Assembly (NCBI GenBank): GCA_041402005.1
Contig: JAWKTB010000002.1
Location: 62,001-126,000, forward strand
Origin: JAJRXR01 sp041402005
Lineage (GTDB): Bacteria > Planctomycetota > Phycisphaerae > Phycisphaerales > UBA1924
Direction of reading: 5' to 3'
Length of the DNA stretch: 64,000 nucleotides
Shown here one piece after another: positions 17,663 through 26,350 of this stretch; within the stretch, counting starts at the first letter, position 1; every line of letters begins with the position of its first letter. Below the pieces are notes generated by a model, which was given only the letters and a program-made list of their open reading frames with translations, made no database searches and was not told the DNA's origin. The position numbers and the translations under genes were made by a program.

Positions 17663-18619
17663 GTGGGCACGCGCCTCTCCATCCGCCCGCCCGAGGACTA
17701 CCTCCTGGCGCGCGACGTCTGCTCCTACGGCTACTTCGTGCTCGAACCCAACCACTGGGACGTCGGCTCTCAGACCCTCCGGCGCATCCTCGACCTTGGC
17801 GACGGGCCCGCGGGCGTGCTGATCACCCAGGGCGATCCCGCGAAGCGGGGCGATCCCCTCTCGGCCCGCTTCGACCGGGCCCTCTCGACGCCCGAGCGGC
17901 GTGAGGCCAAGGCCCAGATCGCCAGGATGCTCCGCCTCGACGAGGACGCCGAGAACTTGCGCCAGTTCCATGCGCTCGACCCCCGCTGGAAGAAGTCCGG
18001 GCGGGGACGTCTGTACCGCTCGCCGACACTCTTCGAGGACGTGATCAAGACGGTCACGAGCTGCAACGTGACCTGGCCCAGCACGGTCGGGATGAACAGG
18101 CGACTGTGCGAGGCGCTTGGACGCAAGGCCGCGACGGGCTCCGCGTTCCCGTCGCCCGAGAAGGTCGCGCGCACGCGCGTCGGCACGCTCCGCGGGCGCT
18201 GCCGGGTCGGCTACCGCGACCAGCGGATCAAGGACCTCGGCGCCATGTTCGCCAAGGGCGAGATCGACGAGGGCTGGCTCACCGACCCGGGCGTCTCCGA
18301 CGACGAGGTCTTCAAGTTCCTCAAGACCCTCCCCGGCATCGGCCCCTACGCCGCCGCCAACGTCATGCAGCTCATCGGGCGATACTCCCGCCTCGCCCTG
18401 GACTCTGAGTCCCTCAGGCACGCCAAGACGGTCCTGGGCATGAAGGGCTCGGACGCCCAGCTCATGAAGCGCCTCACCAAGCACTACGACCAGTTCGGCG
18501 ACCAGCGCTTCCGCTCCTATTGGTTCGAGCTCTGGACCTTCTACGAAGACAAGAAGGGCGAGGCTCACTCCTGGGAGCGCGAGACGACGGGCAAGTCCTT
18601 CACCGCCTCCCAGCTCTGA
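17663..18619 (+). CDS. HhH-GPD superfamily DNA glycosylase
   Basis: The 318-residue protein uses a GTG start 1 nt after the stop of the amidotransferase gene. It has the helix-hairpin-helix segment LPGIGPYAAANVMQLIG (about 227-243) followed by the catalytic-Asp position in SRLALDSES. An upstream TSCNVTW segment resembles the AlkA/OGG1-like groups. It would remove damaged bases in base-excision repair. No C-terminal iron-sulphur cysteine cluster is present, so it is not a typical Nth or MutY. The substrate is uncertain: alkylated purine or 8-oxoguanine. The gene is followed by a strong hairpin. Confidence 0.87.
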   Translation: MGTRLSIRPPEDYLLARDVCSYGYFVLEPNHWDVGSQTLRRILDLGDGPAGVLITQGDPAKRGDPLSARFDRALSTPERREAKAQIARMLRLDEDAENLRQFHALDPRWKKSGRGRLYRSPTLFEDVIKTVTSCNVTWPSTVGMNRRLCEALGRKAATGSAFPSPEKVARTRVGTLRGRCRVGYRDQRIKDLGAMFAKGEIDEGWLTDPGVSDDEVFKFLKTLPGIGPYAAANVMQLIGRYSRLALDSESLRHAKTVLGMKGSDAQLMKRLTKHYDQFGDQRFRSYWFELWTFYEDKKGEAHSWERETTGKSFTASQL

Positions 18620-18642
18620 TTCCTCAAGCTCTGTCACGCCGG

Positions 18643-18671
18643 TGTCACGCCCGCGCAACGCGGGCGTCACA
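18643..18671 (+). terminator. strong hairpin after the DNA glycosylase gene
   Basis: The arms 18643-18655 and 18659-18671 pair around a CAA loop, with nine perfect base pairs, one mismatch, then three more. There is no T-run, so this is a probable but not classical terminator. It separates the glycosylase gene from the secreted protein gene at 18747. Confidence 0.6.
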
Positions 18672-18746
18672 GGCACCCGCGCCGGGCGAGCCGGGCGTTC
18701 GCGTGGATGGTATCTGTCGATACACCACGCACCAGGAGTCACGCAC

Positions 18747-19673
18747 ATGGGCGCCACTCGGACCACTCGCCTCGCCACGCTCGCCGGGACGCTCGCCGCG
18801 ACCGCGATCCTCGCCGGCCTCGCCCTCCCGTCGGGCGCCTGCCCCGAGGGCGTCGTCACGTCGAACTTTCGGGGCGGCGTCTCGCCCGCCGACGATGCAC
18901 ATCATTTCGACCTCCAGGTCTGGGAGGGCCTCGTCTGCCAGTTCAACAGCATCAACGCCTCGACCACTTACTCCATCCAGAACTGGGGCCAGCCCGGCGC
19001 CCGCATGAACCGGAGCGTCTCGATCAACGGCGCCCTCTTCGACCCCTCGGGCCAACGCCTCTACCGCATGTCCGGCCCGCCACGGATCCGCGAGTTGATC
19101 GACATGGACGGCGCCGATCTCGCCGCCACCTCGCAGTACTCCCTGTACCCCCAGCCCCCCTCGGGCACGGGCTTCGTCCACCCCACCAACGGGCAGACCA
19201 GCGTTACCTTCGGCGTGAACATGTACGCCCTCGAGCACGCACCCAAGGGCATCAAGCGCCTCGCCCTGGAGGTCGACGCGGAGCTGGCCGCCGACGTCGT
19301 GACCGTCTCCCTGCCCCGTGAGCCCCAGCCCGAGCTGGTCGAGCTGGCGCCGAACTTCAAGGGCAGGGTCACCAACTTCGTCGTCACCGACGACGGGCGC
19401 GTCTCGGTCAAGTTCGAGTACCGCATCGGGCTGGGCGACGGCCCACGCCCCGCGTTCTACGCGATCGAGCTGCTCGACACCACAGGCGCCGTCATCCAGA
19501 CCAACTACCCGCCCCAGGAGATCGTCACCCGCGACGCGATCGTCGGCGTTCACCACACCCAGAACGTCGGCCTCGGACGGCGCGAGCTGGGCGAGATCCG
19601 CTTGACCATCGTCACCGATCTCATCCCGCACACCTTCGAGGTCGTCGAGGAGGATCTGCCTCTGCTCGACTGA
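18747..19673 (+). CDS. secreted protein of unknown function
   Basis: An ATG at 18747 with AGGAG 8 nt upstream gives a 308-residue protein. It has a clear signal peptide (about 1-33, LAATAILAGLALPSGA) and a mature form beginning near CPEG. The mature protein is rich in beta-strand-like segments (YSIQNWGQPG, TFGVNMYALEHAPKG, KFEYRIGLGDG). It carries only two cysteines after the signal region, and no enzyme motif or cell-wall anchor is seen. It is probably periplasmic or extracellular. It converges with the trypsin-like protease gene with a 9-nt gap, so the two share their 3' region. The family is not recognised. Confidence 0.82.
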   Translation: MGATRTTRLATLAGTLAATAILAGLALPSGACPEGVVTSNFRGGVSPADDAHHFDLQVWEGLVCQFNSINASTTYSIQNWGQPGARMNRSVSINGALFDPSGQRLYRMSGPPRIRELIDMDGADLAATSQYSLYPQPPSGTGFVHPTNGQTSVTFGVNMYALEHAPKGIKRLALEVDAELAADVVTVSLPREPQPELVELAPNFKGRVTNFVVTDDGRVSVKFEYRIGLGDGPRPAFYAIELLDTTGAVIQTNYPPQEIVTRDAIVGVHHTQNVGLGRRELGEIRLTIVTDLIPHTFEVVEEDLPLLD

Positions 19674-19682
19674 GCGGGGCGG

Positions 19683-20816
19683 CTATCCCCCGATCGCGAC
19701 GCCAAGCAGCATCATGGGCTCCGAGTCGTCGAACTCGAACGTCCAGACCCGTTGGCGCCCGTCCTTGCCTTTGGTTTGGAGCTGGGTCCGGTCGGGCGAG
19801 GGTTGGGCGAGGCGCTGGGGCGTTTGGGGACCCCAGTCGTCGTGGATGCTCAACCATCGCTCGACGCGCTCCTCGACGGAACGCCCGCGTGGGTCTTGCT
19901 CGCCCCGGTACATGCGCTCGAACGCCGCGATCGCCTCGGCGTCCGCCGCGTTGAACGCCTCGAACAGCGCGCGGGCGCACGCGGGTCCACGTCCCGCCGG
20001 CCACGCGCCGCCCGAGACGTCGGAGATCTCGATCGTCTCGTCGGCGGGGGTGTCGAGCTGCTCGCGCATGGTGTCGTCGAGCCAGTCCGCCGCGGCTGAC
20101 ACCCGGGGGTAATACTCGTTGGAGCCGTAGGTGCAGGGTTTCCCGCCGTGGGCGTCGTTCGACGAACTGACCCCGACGACGTAGAGCCGCCCGTCAATCT
20201 CCGCGATGGCCGGCCCGCCCGAGTCGCCGGGTCCGCTGATCCCCTCGAGGTCGAGGGCGTCGGGCGGGGCATCGAAGTCGAAGACGAGCCAGTGGTCGTA
20301 CGCGATGGAGTCGACCACATTGCGTGCCGCACGGAGGCGCCCGTCGTCGTGCTCGTCGATCCCGGCGGCGCCATCCCCGGTCATGCCACGCCCGACGAAG
20401 ACTATTGTCATGCCGACCTCGTCCTCGCCCTCGTAGATCGCGACGGGCTCGACGCTTCTGACCGGGGCGTCGAGGCGGAGCAGTGCGAGGTCGTAGACCT
20501 CCTCCGGCGAGCCCATCCGCCCCTGCCACGTCGGGTGCGTAAACACCTTCTCGATCGTGCGAGTTTCCTCGCCGAAGTGGACGACGCGATCGAGCGCCGA
20601 GACGTTCTGCGCGACGTGGGCGGCGGTGAGGATCCACCGCGGGGCGACGAGCGTGCCCGTGCCGCCCGCGATCACCACCGTGCAGTCGTACTTCTCGCCA
20701 AGTTCGCGGTACTTCGCGTCATCGCGATCGTGCCTCCGCATGATCGCGCCCGCGTTCGCGGCCGATCCCGCGGCGAGCACCGCGAGGGCGGCTGGCAGCA
20801 GTCGTGGCGTGTTCAT
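19683..20816 (-). CDS. exported trypsin-like (S1) serine protease
   Basis: The 377-residue protein has a signal peptide (about 1-23, ending ANA) and an S1 domain with H67 (LTAAHVA), D109 (DLALLRL) and S199 (GPGDSGGP). It lacks a PDZ domain. The roughly 130-residue C-terminal extension contains charged segments and a final domain ending MMLLGVAIGG. No family is recognised for that part; it may modulate activity. The gene begins 1 nt after the Lrp/AsnC gene, so the regulator and protease are almost certainly co-transcribed. Confidence 0.92.
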   Translation of the reverse strand: MNTPRLLPAALAVLAAGSAANAGAIMRRHDRDDAKYRELGEKYDCTVVIAGGTGTLVAPRWILTAAHVAQNVSALDRVVHFGEETRTIEKVFTHPTWQGRMGSPEEVYDLALLRLDAPVRSVEPVAIYEGEDEVGMTIVFVGRGMTGDGAAGIDEHDDGRLRAARNVVDSIAYDHWLVFDFDAPPDALDLEGISGPGDSGGPAIAEIDGRLYVVGVSSSNDAHGGKPCTYGSNEYYPRVSAAADWLDDTMREQLDTPADETIEISDVSGGAWPAGRGPACARALFEAFNAADAEAIAAFERMYRGEQDPRGRSVEERVERWLSIHDDWGPQTPQRLAQPSPDRTQLQTKGKDGRQRVWTFEFDDSEPMMLLGVAIGG

Positions 20817-20817
20817 C

Positions 20818-21288
20818 TCAGTTCTCCTCTCGCCCAGGGGTCACGGGCGCGACCGTCGTTTCCTTGAACGTCTTGAGCACGATGGTGGTGGACGTCGAGC
20901 GCACATGCTCAACGCCGCCGATCCTCTGGTTGATCAGCGCGTGCAGATGCTCGATGTCGCGCGCGACGACTTTGAGCAAAAAGCAGGCGTCCCCGGCGAC
21001 GTCGTGAAGCTCCAGCACCTCGGGGATCGCCTCCAGCCGCCGGGCGACCGCGTCCGAGCGCATCGGGGCGTCGGTGCGGACCTCGACGAACGCCGTCACG
21101 CCCAGGCCCAGGGCGGCGCGATCGAGGCTGGCCCGAAACGCTCGGACGACCCCCTCGGCCTGGAGACGCCTGATCCGCTCGAGGACCGCCGACGGCGCCA
21201 GCCCAATCTCCCGGGCGATCGCGGCGTTACTCGAGCGGGCATCCTCCTGAAGGATCGTCAGAATATGTTGGTTTGTGGTGTCGATCAT
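20818..21288 (-). CDS. Lrp/AsnC-family transcriptional regulator
   Basis: The 156-residue protein has an N-terminal winged helix-turn-helix (IDTTNQHILTILQEDAR, then SNAAIAREIGLAPSAVLERI). A C-terminal RAM ligand-binding domain follows (GDACFLLKVVARDIEHL). Family members sense amino acids and commonly regulate their own transcription. The start is ATG 21288; an upstream extension of the frame shows no family similarity. The roughly 100-nt spacer after carB is relatively AT-rich and probably contains its promoter. The next gene, 1 nt away, is the S1 protease, so that protease is a likely member of its transcript. Confidence 0.93.
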   Translation of the reverse strand: MIDTTNQHILTILQEDARSSNAAIAREIGLAPSAVLERIRRLQAEGVVRAFRASLDRAALGLGVTAFVEVRTDAPMRSDAVARRLEAIPEVLELHDVAGDACFLLKVVARDIEHLHALINQRIGGVEHVRSTSTTIVLKTFKETTVAPVTPGREEN

Positions 21289-21388
21289 GTGGCGAATCGT
21301 ACACACAGACGAATGAACATCGATCGCCCGTCTCATTGGGCGAAGATTCTTTGCCTTTTCAGTATCTGTGTTCGGATATCGATCGGGT

Positions 21389-24300
21389 CTACCGGGCGCC
21401 GGTGGCCGGCGCCCCGTGCTCGGCATAGTCCTGCAGGGGCGTCACGTCCCAGTCCCCGGCCCGCTGGGCCGCGATCGCCCGGGCGCACGCCTGAGCCGCC
21501 CCGACCGTCGTGATCATCGGGATTCCCAGACGCACCGCCGTCGAGCGGATGCGACCCTCGTCGGTCCTCCACCCGGTCTGCGTGGGCGTGTTGATGATCA
21601 TCTGGATCTTGCCGTCGCCCATCAGGTCGAGCACGTTCGGGCGACGCCCGGCCTGGATCTTCTCGAGGATCGTGGGGCGCATCCCGTGCCGACGCAGCAT
21701 CTCGGCGGTGCCGCCCGTCGCGTACGCGTTGAACCCCATCGCGACCAAATCGCGCACGACCTCCGCGACCTCCCGCTTGTCCACGTCGCGCACCGACACG
21801 AACAGCCCGCCCTCTCTTGGCAGGTTCACGCCCGCCGCCGTGACGGCCTTCAAGTACGCCACCGGCATCGACACGTCGATCCCCATCACCTCGCCCGTCG
21901 AGCGCATCTCCGGGCCCAGCACGAAGTCCACGCCCGGGAACCGCTTGAACGGGAAGACGCTCTCCTTGATCGCGAAGACGCCCGTGTCACGGACCTCGGC
22001 GGCGCCAAGCTCGTCCAGCGTCGCCCCCATCATCACCTTCGCCGCGATCGACGCCCACGCCACGCCCTTCGCCTTGCCCACGAACGGCACCGTCCGGCTC
22101 GCCCGCGGGTTCACCTCCAGGATGTACGGCACGTCGTCCTTGACCGCCAACTGCAGATTCATGAGCCCCCGAACCCGAAGCTCCTTCGCGAGCGTCCGCG
22201 CGATCTCGCGGATTTCCTTTTCCACGCGTCGGGGCATCGACCAGGGCGGGATGCAGCAGGCCGAGTCGCCCGAGTGCACGCCCGCGTGCTCGATGTGCTG
22301 CATCACGCCGCACACGATCGAGCGACCCATGTCCTCCCCGCCTTCTGTGGCACGGGCGTCCCGCCCGTGTGCTTCCCTTGCTGCTCCCGGTCGCGTTGAG
22401 GAAGGTGTAGAGAAAGGAGCCACGGGCGGGACGCCCGTGCCACGAGGAGACCCCGAGGGGCCGGACGCCTCGTAATCCCCGACGACGTCGACGTCGACCT
22501 CCATGGCGCCATCGAGGAACTTGTCGATGAGGATGGGCGCGTCGTCGAGGCCCGAGACGTCCACCGCCGTCGCCATGTAGTGGCGCAGCGCCGCCTCGTC
22601 CGGGCAGATCTCCATGCCGCGACCGCCCAGGACGTAGCTCGGGCGGACCAGCACCGGGTACCCGATCCGCCCCGCGATCGCGACGGCGTCGTCGAGCGAG
22701 CGCGCAATCCCCGAGTCGGGACGCTTCAGGTTCAGCCGCCCAAGCATCGCGTCGAACCGGTCGCGGTCCTCGGCGAGATCGATCGAGTCGAGCGATGTCC
22801 CGATCAGGGGCGCCCCGGCGAGCGCCAGCCCATGCGCCAAGTTCAGCGGCGTCTGCCCGCCAAACTGCACGATGATGCCGTGGACATGACATCCCAGTCT
22901 TTCGGAGGGGGGGGCTTCCAGCCCCCCCGTCGAGTGGGCCGGCGGTGTACGGGGGGGCTGGAAGCCCCCCCCTCCGTGAGGCGGGGAGGCATTCGTGCCG
23001 TCGAGCCGCTCGACCACGTTCAGCACATCCTCGAGCGTGAGGGGCTCGAAGAACAGCAGATCGCTCGTGTCGTAGTCCGTGCTGACCGTCTCCGGGTTGG
23101 AGTTGATCATCACCGACTCGAAGCCCATCTCGCGCGCCGCGAACGCCGCGTGACAGCAGCAGTAGTCGAACTCGATCCCCTGCCCGATGCGGTTCGGCCC
23201 GCCGCCGAGGATCACGACCTTCTGGGTGTCGCTCCCTGCCAGCCGCTTGGTCAGCTCGCACTCGGGCGGGATCGCGCCCGAATCGCCGTTGTTCCCCACG
23301 AGGTCGCGCCCGGTCTCGTACGTCGAGTAGTAGTACGGCGTGACGGCCTCGAACTCCGCCGCGCATGTGTCCACCAGCTTGTACACGGGCTTGATCCCCA
23401 GCCCCTCGCGATGACGGCGCACGTCGATGATGCTCTGGCTCGTGATCTTGCCCAGGTACAAATGAGCCAGCTGCGCGTCGGAGTATCCGAGCGTCTTGGC
23501 CCGCTCCAGCACGTCCCGCGGCACATCGGTGAGACTCCGGTACGAGCACAGCTCGTCCTCGAACTCCACCAACTGCTCGATCTGGTCCAGGAAGAACGGA
23601 TCGATCCGCGTCAGCTCATGCACCCGATCGACCGACCAGCCCATCTTGAGCGCATACCGGATGTAGTACAGGCGCCCCTGGCTCGGCACGCTCAGCTTGC
23701 GCGTCAGCTTCGCCTCGTCGATCGGCCACTCGATCGGCTGCCCGTCCGCGGTCCGGAACGGGCCCGGCGTCGTCGGCGCCTCGCCCGCGACCGCCGGCGG
23801 CGGCGTCAGGTTCAACACCATCTGCCCCGACTCCACCGCCCGCATCGCCGCCAGCCACTTGTCGTTGCGGTCGAGCCCCAGCCCGAACCGCTTGACCTCC
23901 ATCGACCGGACGACCTTCTGGAGACTCTCCTTGAACGTCCGCCCGATCGCCATCGCCTCGCCGACGGACTTCATCTGCGTCGTCAGCGTCTCGTCCGCCT
24001 CCGGGAACTTCTCGAAGGTCCACCGGGGCATCTTGGTGACGACGTAATCAATGCTCGGCTCGAAGCACGCGCTCGTCACGCCCGTGATGTCGTTGCGAAG
24101 CTCGTCGAGCGTGTACCCGACCGCGAGCTTGGCTGCGATCTTGGCGATCGGGAACCCCGTCGCCTTTGACGCCAGGGCCGACGACCGACTCACCCGCGGG
24201 TTCATCTCGACGACGACGAACTCGAACTTCTTCTTGCCGTCGGGCCCGGGCTCGGGGTCGGGATTGACCGCGAACTGCACGTTCGACCCGCCCGTCTCGA

Positions 24301-25144
24301 CACCCACGCCCCGCATGATCAGGATCGCGGCGTCCCGCAGGGCCTGGTATTCCTTGTCGGTCAGCGTCAGGATCGGGGCGACGGTGATGGAGTCGCCCGT
24401 GTGCACGCCCATCGGATCGAAGTTCTCGATGCCGCAGACGATCACGCAGTTGTCGTTCTTGTCGCGGACGACCTCGAGCTCGAACTCCTTCCACCCGAGC
24501 AGCGACCGGTCCACCTGCACCTGCCCGATCATCGAGGCGCGGATGCCCCGGGTGACCAGCTCGGTCAGCTCCTCGCGGTTGTAGGCGATCCCCCCGCCCC
24601 ATCCGCCGAGCGTGAACGCCGGACGGATGATCGCGGGCAGTCCGATCGTCTCGACGAACGCCTCGGCCTGCTCGAGCGTCGTCACCGTCGTCGACTCGGG
24701 CAGCTTCAGCCCAAGCCCGCGGCAGACGTCCGCGAACGCCTGACGATCCTCGGCCCGGTGAATCACCGCCCGGTCGGCGCCGATCATCTCGACCCCGAAC
24801 GCTTCGAACACGCCCGCGTCGAACAGCTCGCAGGCGCAGTTGAGCCCCGTCTGCCCGCCGAGCGTCGGCAGCACCGCGTCGATCGGCGTCCCCCGGTCCT
24901 TCTCCTTCTGAAGGATCTTCTTGACCGTGGCGGCGGTGATCGGCTCGATGTACGTCCGGTCCGCCATCGACGGGTCGGTCATGATCGTCGCCGGGTTCGA
25001 GTTGACGAGAACAACCCGGTACCCCTCGTCCTTGAGCGCCTTGCACGCCTGGACGCCCGAATAGTCGAACTCACACCCCTGCCCGATGACGATCGGGCCG
25101 GAGCCGATGATGAGGATCGTGTGGATGTCGTCGCGTCGGGGCAT
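21389..25144 (-). CDS. carB: carbamoyl-phosphate synthase large subunit
   Basis: The 1251-residue protein contains both ATP-grasp halves. The first begins ILIIGSGPIVIGQGCEFDYSG and the second begins VVILGGGPNRIGQGIEFDYCC. It ends in an MGS-like allosteric domain. It makes carbamoyl phosphate for pyrimidines and arginine. It is about 180 residues longer than usual, and part of the excess comes from two in-frame inverted-repeat elements. One (about residues 723-748) lies before GIIVQFGGQTPLNLA, and the other (about 901-933) lies before SIVCGVMQHIEHAGVHSGDS. Catalytic motifs on either side are intact, so the inserts are probably surface loops. carA is not in the window. Confidence 0.96.
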   Translation of the reverse strand: MPRRDDIHTILIIGSGPIVIGQGCEFDYSGVQACKALKDEGYRVVLVNSNPATIMTDPSMADRTYIEPITAATVKKILQKEKDRGTPIDAVLPTLGGQTGLNCACELFDAGVFEAFGVEMIGADRAVIHRAEDRQAFADVCRGLGLKLPESTTVTTLEQAEAFVETIGLPAIIRPAFTLGGWGGGIAYNREELTELVTRGIRASMIGQVQVDRSLLGWKEFELEVVRDKNDNCVIVCGIENFDPMGVHTGDSITVAPILTLTDKEYQALRDAAILIMRGVGVETGGSNVQFAVNPDPEPGPDGKKKFEFVVVEMNPRVSRSSALASKATGFPIAKIAAKLAVGYTLDELRNDITGVTSACFEPSIDYVVTKMPRWTFEKFPEADETLTTQMKSVGEAMAIGRTFKESLQKVVRSMEVKRFGLGLDRNDKWLAAMRAVESGQMVLNLTPPPAVAGEAPTTPGPFRTADGQPIEWPIDEAKLTRKLSVPSQGRLYYIRYALKMGWSVDRVHELTRIDPFFLDQIEQLVEFEDELCSYRSLTDVPRDVLERAKTLGYSDAQLAHLYLGKITSQSIIDVRRHREGLGIKPVYKLVDTCAAEFEAVTPYYYSTYETGRDLVGNNGDSGAIPPECELTKRLAGSDTQKVVILGGGPNRIGQGIEFDYCCCHAAFAAREMGFESVMINSNPETVSTDYDTSDLLFFEPLTLEDVLNVVERLDGTNASPPHGGGGFQPPRTPPAHSTGGLEAPPSERLGCHVHGIIVQFGGQTPLNLAHGLALAGAPLIGTSLDSIDLAEDRDRFDAMLGRLNLKRPDSGIARSLDDAVAIAGRIGYPVLVRPSYVLGGRGMEICPDEAALRHYMATAVDVSGLDDAPILIDKFLDGAMEVDVDVVGDYEASGPSGSPRGTGVPPVAPFSTPSSTRPGAAREAHGRDARATEGGEDMGRSIVCGVMQHIEHAGVHSGDSACCIPPWSMPRRVEKEIREIARTLAKELRVRGLMNLQLAVKDDVPYILEVNPRASRTVPFVGKAKGVAWASIAAKVMMGATLDELGAAEVRDTGVFAIKESVFPFKRFPGVDFVLGPEMRSTGEVMGIDVSMPVAYLKAVTAAGVNLPREGGLFVSVRDVDKREVAEVVRDLVAMGFNAYATGGTAEMLRRHGMRPTILEKIQAGRRPNVLDLMGDGKIQMIINTPTQTGWRTDEGRIRSTAVRLGIPMITTVGAAQACARAIAAQRAGDWDVTPLQDYAEHGAPATGAR
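22347..22443. repeat. GTGVPPV / HGRDARAT-type inverted-repeat element inside carB
   Basis: This 97-bp element has perfect 23-bp inverted ends at 22347-22369 and 22421-22443, based on GGCACGGGCGTCCCGCCCGTG. In the carB frame the ends are read as GTGVPPV and HGRDARAT. From memory, these two peptide words recur in unrelated proteins of planctomycetes and verrucomicrobia, which would fit translation of a dispersed repeat. It lies in the second ATP-grasp half of CarB, between conserved blocks. Confidence 0.85.
22903..22976. repeat. G/C-run inverted-repeat element inside carB
   Basis: The element is 74 bp with perfect inverted ends of about 28 bp, starting CGGAGGGGGGGGCTTCCAG. The outer 13 bases are identical to those of the gltX element at 6836-6928, so both are members of one family. 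It is read in frame as a Gly/Pro-rich loop (GGGGFQPP...GGLEAPPSE) upstream of the conserved GIIVQFGGQ block. Confidence 0.88.
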
Positions 25145-25301
25145 CGGTGGCGGCGGTCTCCGACCGTCGGCGCCGCAAGGTGAGCCAGGCGTCCCGCCTG
25201 CCCGAGAGAACGCGGCGCAAACTCGATCAGAATAGGCCCCCCCGCCTCCCCGACCAGCGTGGGGAGCCAACCGACAGGCAAAGACGCCCGATCGCCCCCC
25301 C

Positions 25302-26150
25302 TCAATCGCCCCGCGGCTCGCGGACCATCCGCACAAGCCGCTCGCGGGCGTCCGCCGGCAGAGCCCTGTAGATCTGGCCGAACAGCTCGCGCCGCTGCTC
25401 GGGCGACGGGTTCAGCGCCGTCTTCTGCGCAAAGTCCTGCACCAGGCGTCGCACCTCGCCCTCCGTCTGTGTGTCGAGCTCAAGCGCCTCGAGCGTCTCC
25501 TCCAATCGCGACGTCCCCGACTCCACGATCCGGTCGTACGAGCGTTTGATCTCCAGTCCCAGCGCCTCACCGATCAGCCGCTTGAACGCGGCCGCGTCCA
25601 CGTCCTCCAGCCCCTCGCTCCGCAACTCAGCCCGGATCTCCTCGAAGCGGGCCATGTGCCGCTCGCGCACGAGGCGCCGATACTCGGGAACCTGCTCGTC
25701 GGGCAGCACCTTGGCGATCTGGTCCACGAGGCGCCCGCTCTTGCGCAGGGGCTCGAGCTGGTCCACGAGCGACCCGAGCAGCTCGCGCTGGGCCGCCTTA
25801 TCCCCGGTCGCTTTGGCCGTCTGGAGCTCGACCAGCGTCCGGACGTTGCGGAGGACGACGCCGTCGATGGTCGCCGCCCGGGCGCCCAGCACGTGGTCGA
25901 TCGCCTCCCGGGTATCGGCGTCCAGATCGAGTAGGTCGAGCGCCGCGACCTCGGGGGGCGCCTCCAGCGGCTCAAGGGCGCCGTCGTAGCCCCGGTGAAC
26001 CAAGGTCGGCTTCGTCGCCTCAGCTTCGACCTTCGGCCCTTCGAGCACCGGCGGCTCGCCCTCCGGCTGGGCGATGGCGGGCAACGCCAGGGCGGTCGAG
26101 GCCAGCCAGGCCATCACCGGGGCCAGGCGGGGGAGGGTCGTGCGGATCAT
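25302..26150 (-). CDS. exported helical protein of unknown function
   Basis: The chosen ATG at 26150 gives 282 residues with a signal peptide (about 1-28, LASTALALPAIAQ). An in-frame ATG further upstream would add an Arg/Pro-rich tail without a function. The mature part is mostly charged helix, with no cysteine pair or enzyme motif, for example LLGSLVDQLEPLRKSGRLVDQI and RLVRERHMARFEEIRAELR. It is reminiscent of periplasmic helical or Spy-like proteins only in composition. It lies upstream of carB on the same strand with 157 nt between, where nothing else is seen. Confidence 0.82.
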   Translation of the reverse strand: MIRTTLPRLAPVMAWLASTALALPAIAQPEGEPPVLEGPKVEAEATKPTLVHRGYDGALEPLEAPPEVAALDLLDLDADTREAIDHVLGARAATIDGVVLRNVRTLVELQTAKATGDKAAQRELLGSLVDQLEPLRKSGRLVDQIAKVLPDEQVPEYRRLVRERHMARFEEIRAELRSEGLEDVDAAAFKRLIGEALGLEIKRSYDRIVESGTSRLEETLEALELDTQTEGEVRRLVQDFAQKTALNPSPEQRRELFGQIYRALPADARERLVRMVREPRGD

Positions 26151-26350
26151 GCGGGTTCTCCGGGGGCTCGCTTTCGAGGGGTCGAACGGGCGGGTCGGGC
26201 GGGGCGTACCTCCCCTCAGACGTTCAACGGCGGCGGGACGTTCGGATTTCAGCCCGCCCGAGCCCGACGCCGACGTAGCGTTGTCAAACTCCACCCGCCT
26301 CTCACCCGGGCATTCCCCCGGAGAGGGCGGGCCAAGCAGGGGCCGATCAC

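Noticed and set aside
26151..26350. glmS ribozyme in the glmS leader
   Set aside because: No catalytic core pattern is visible, and the element is known mostly from Firmicutes.
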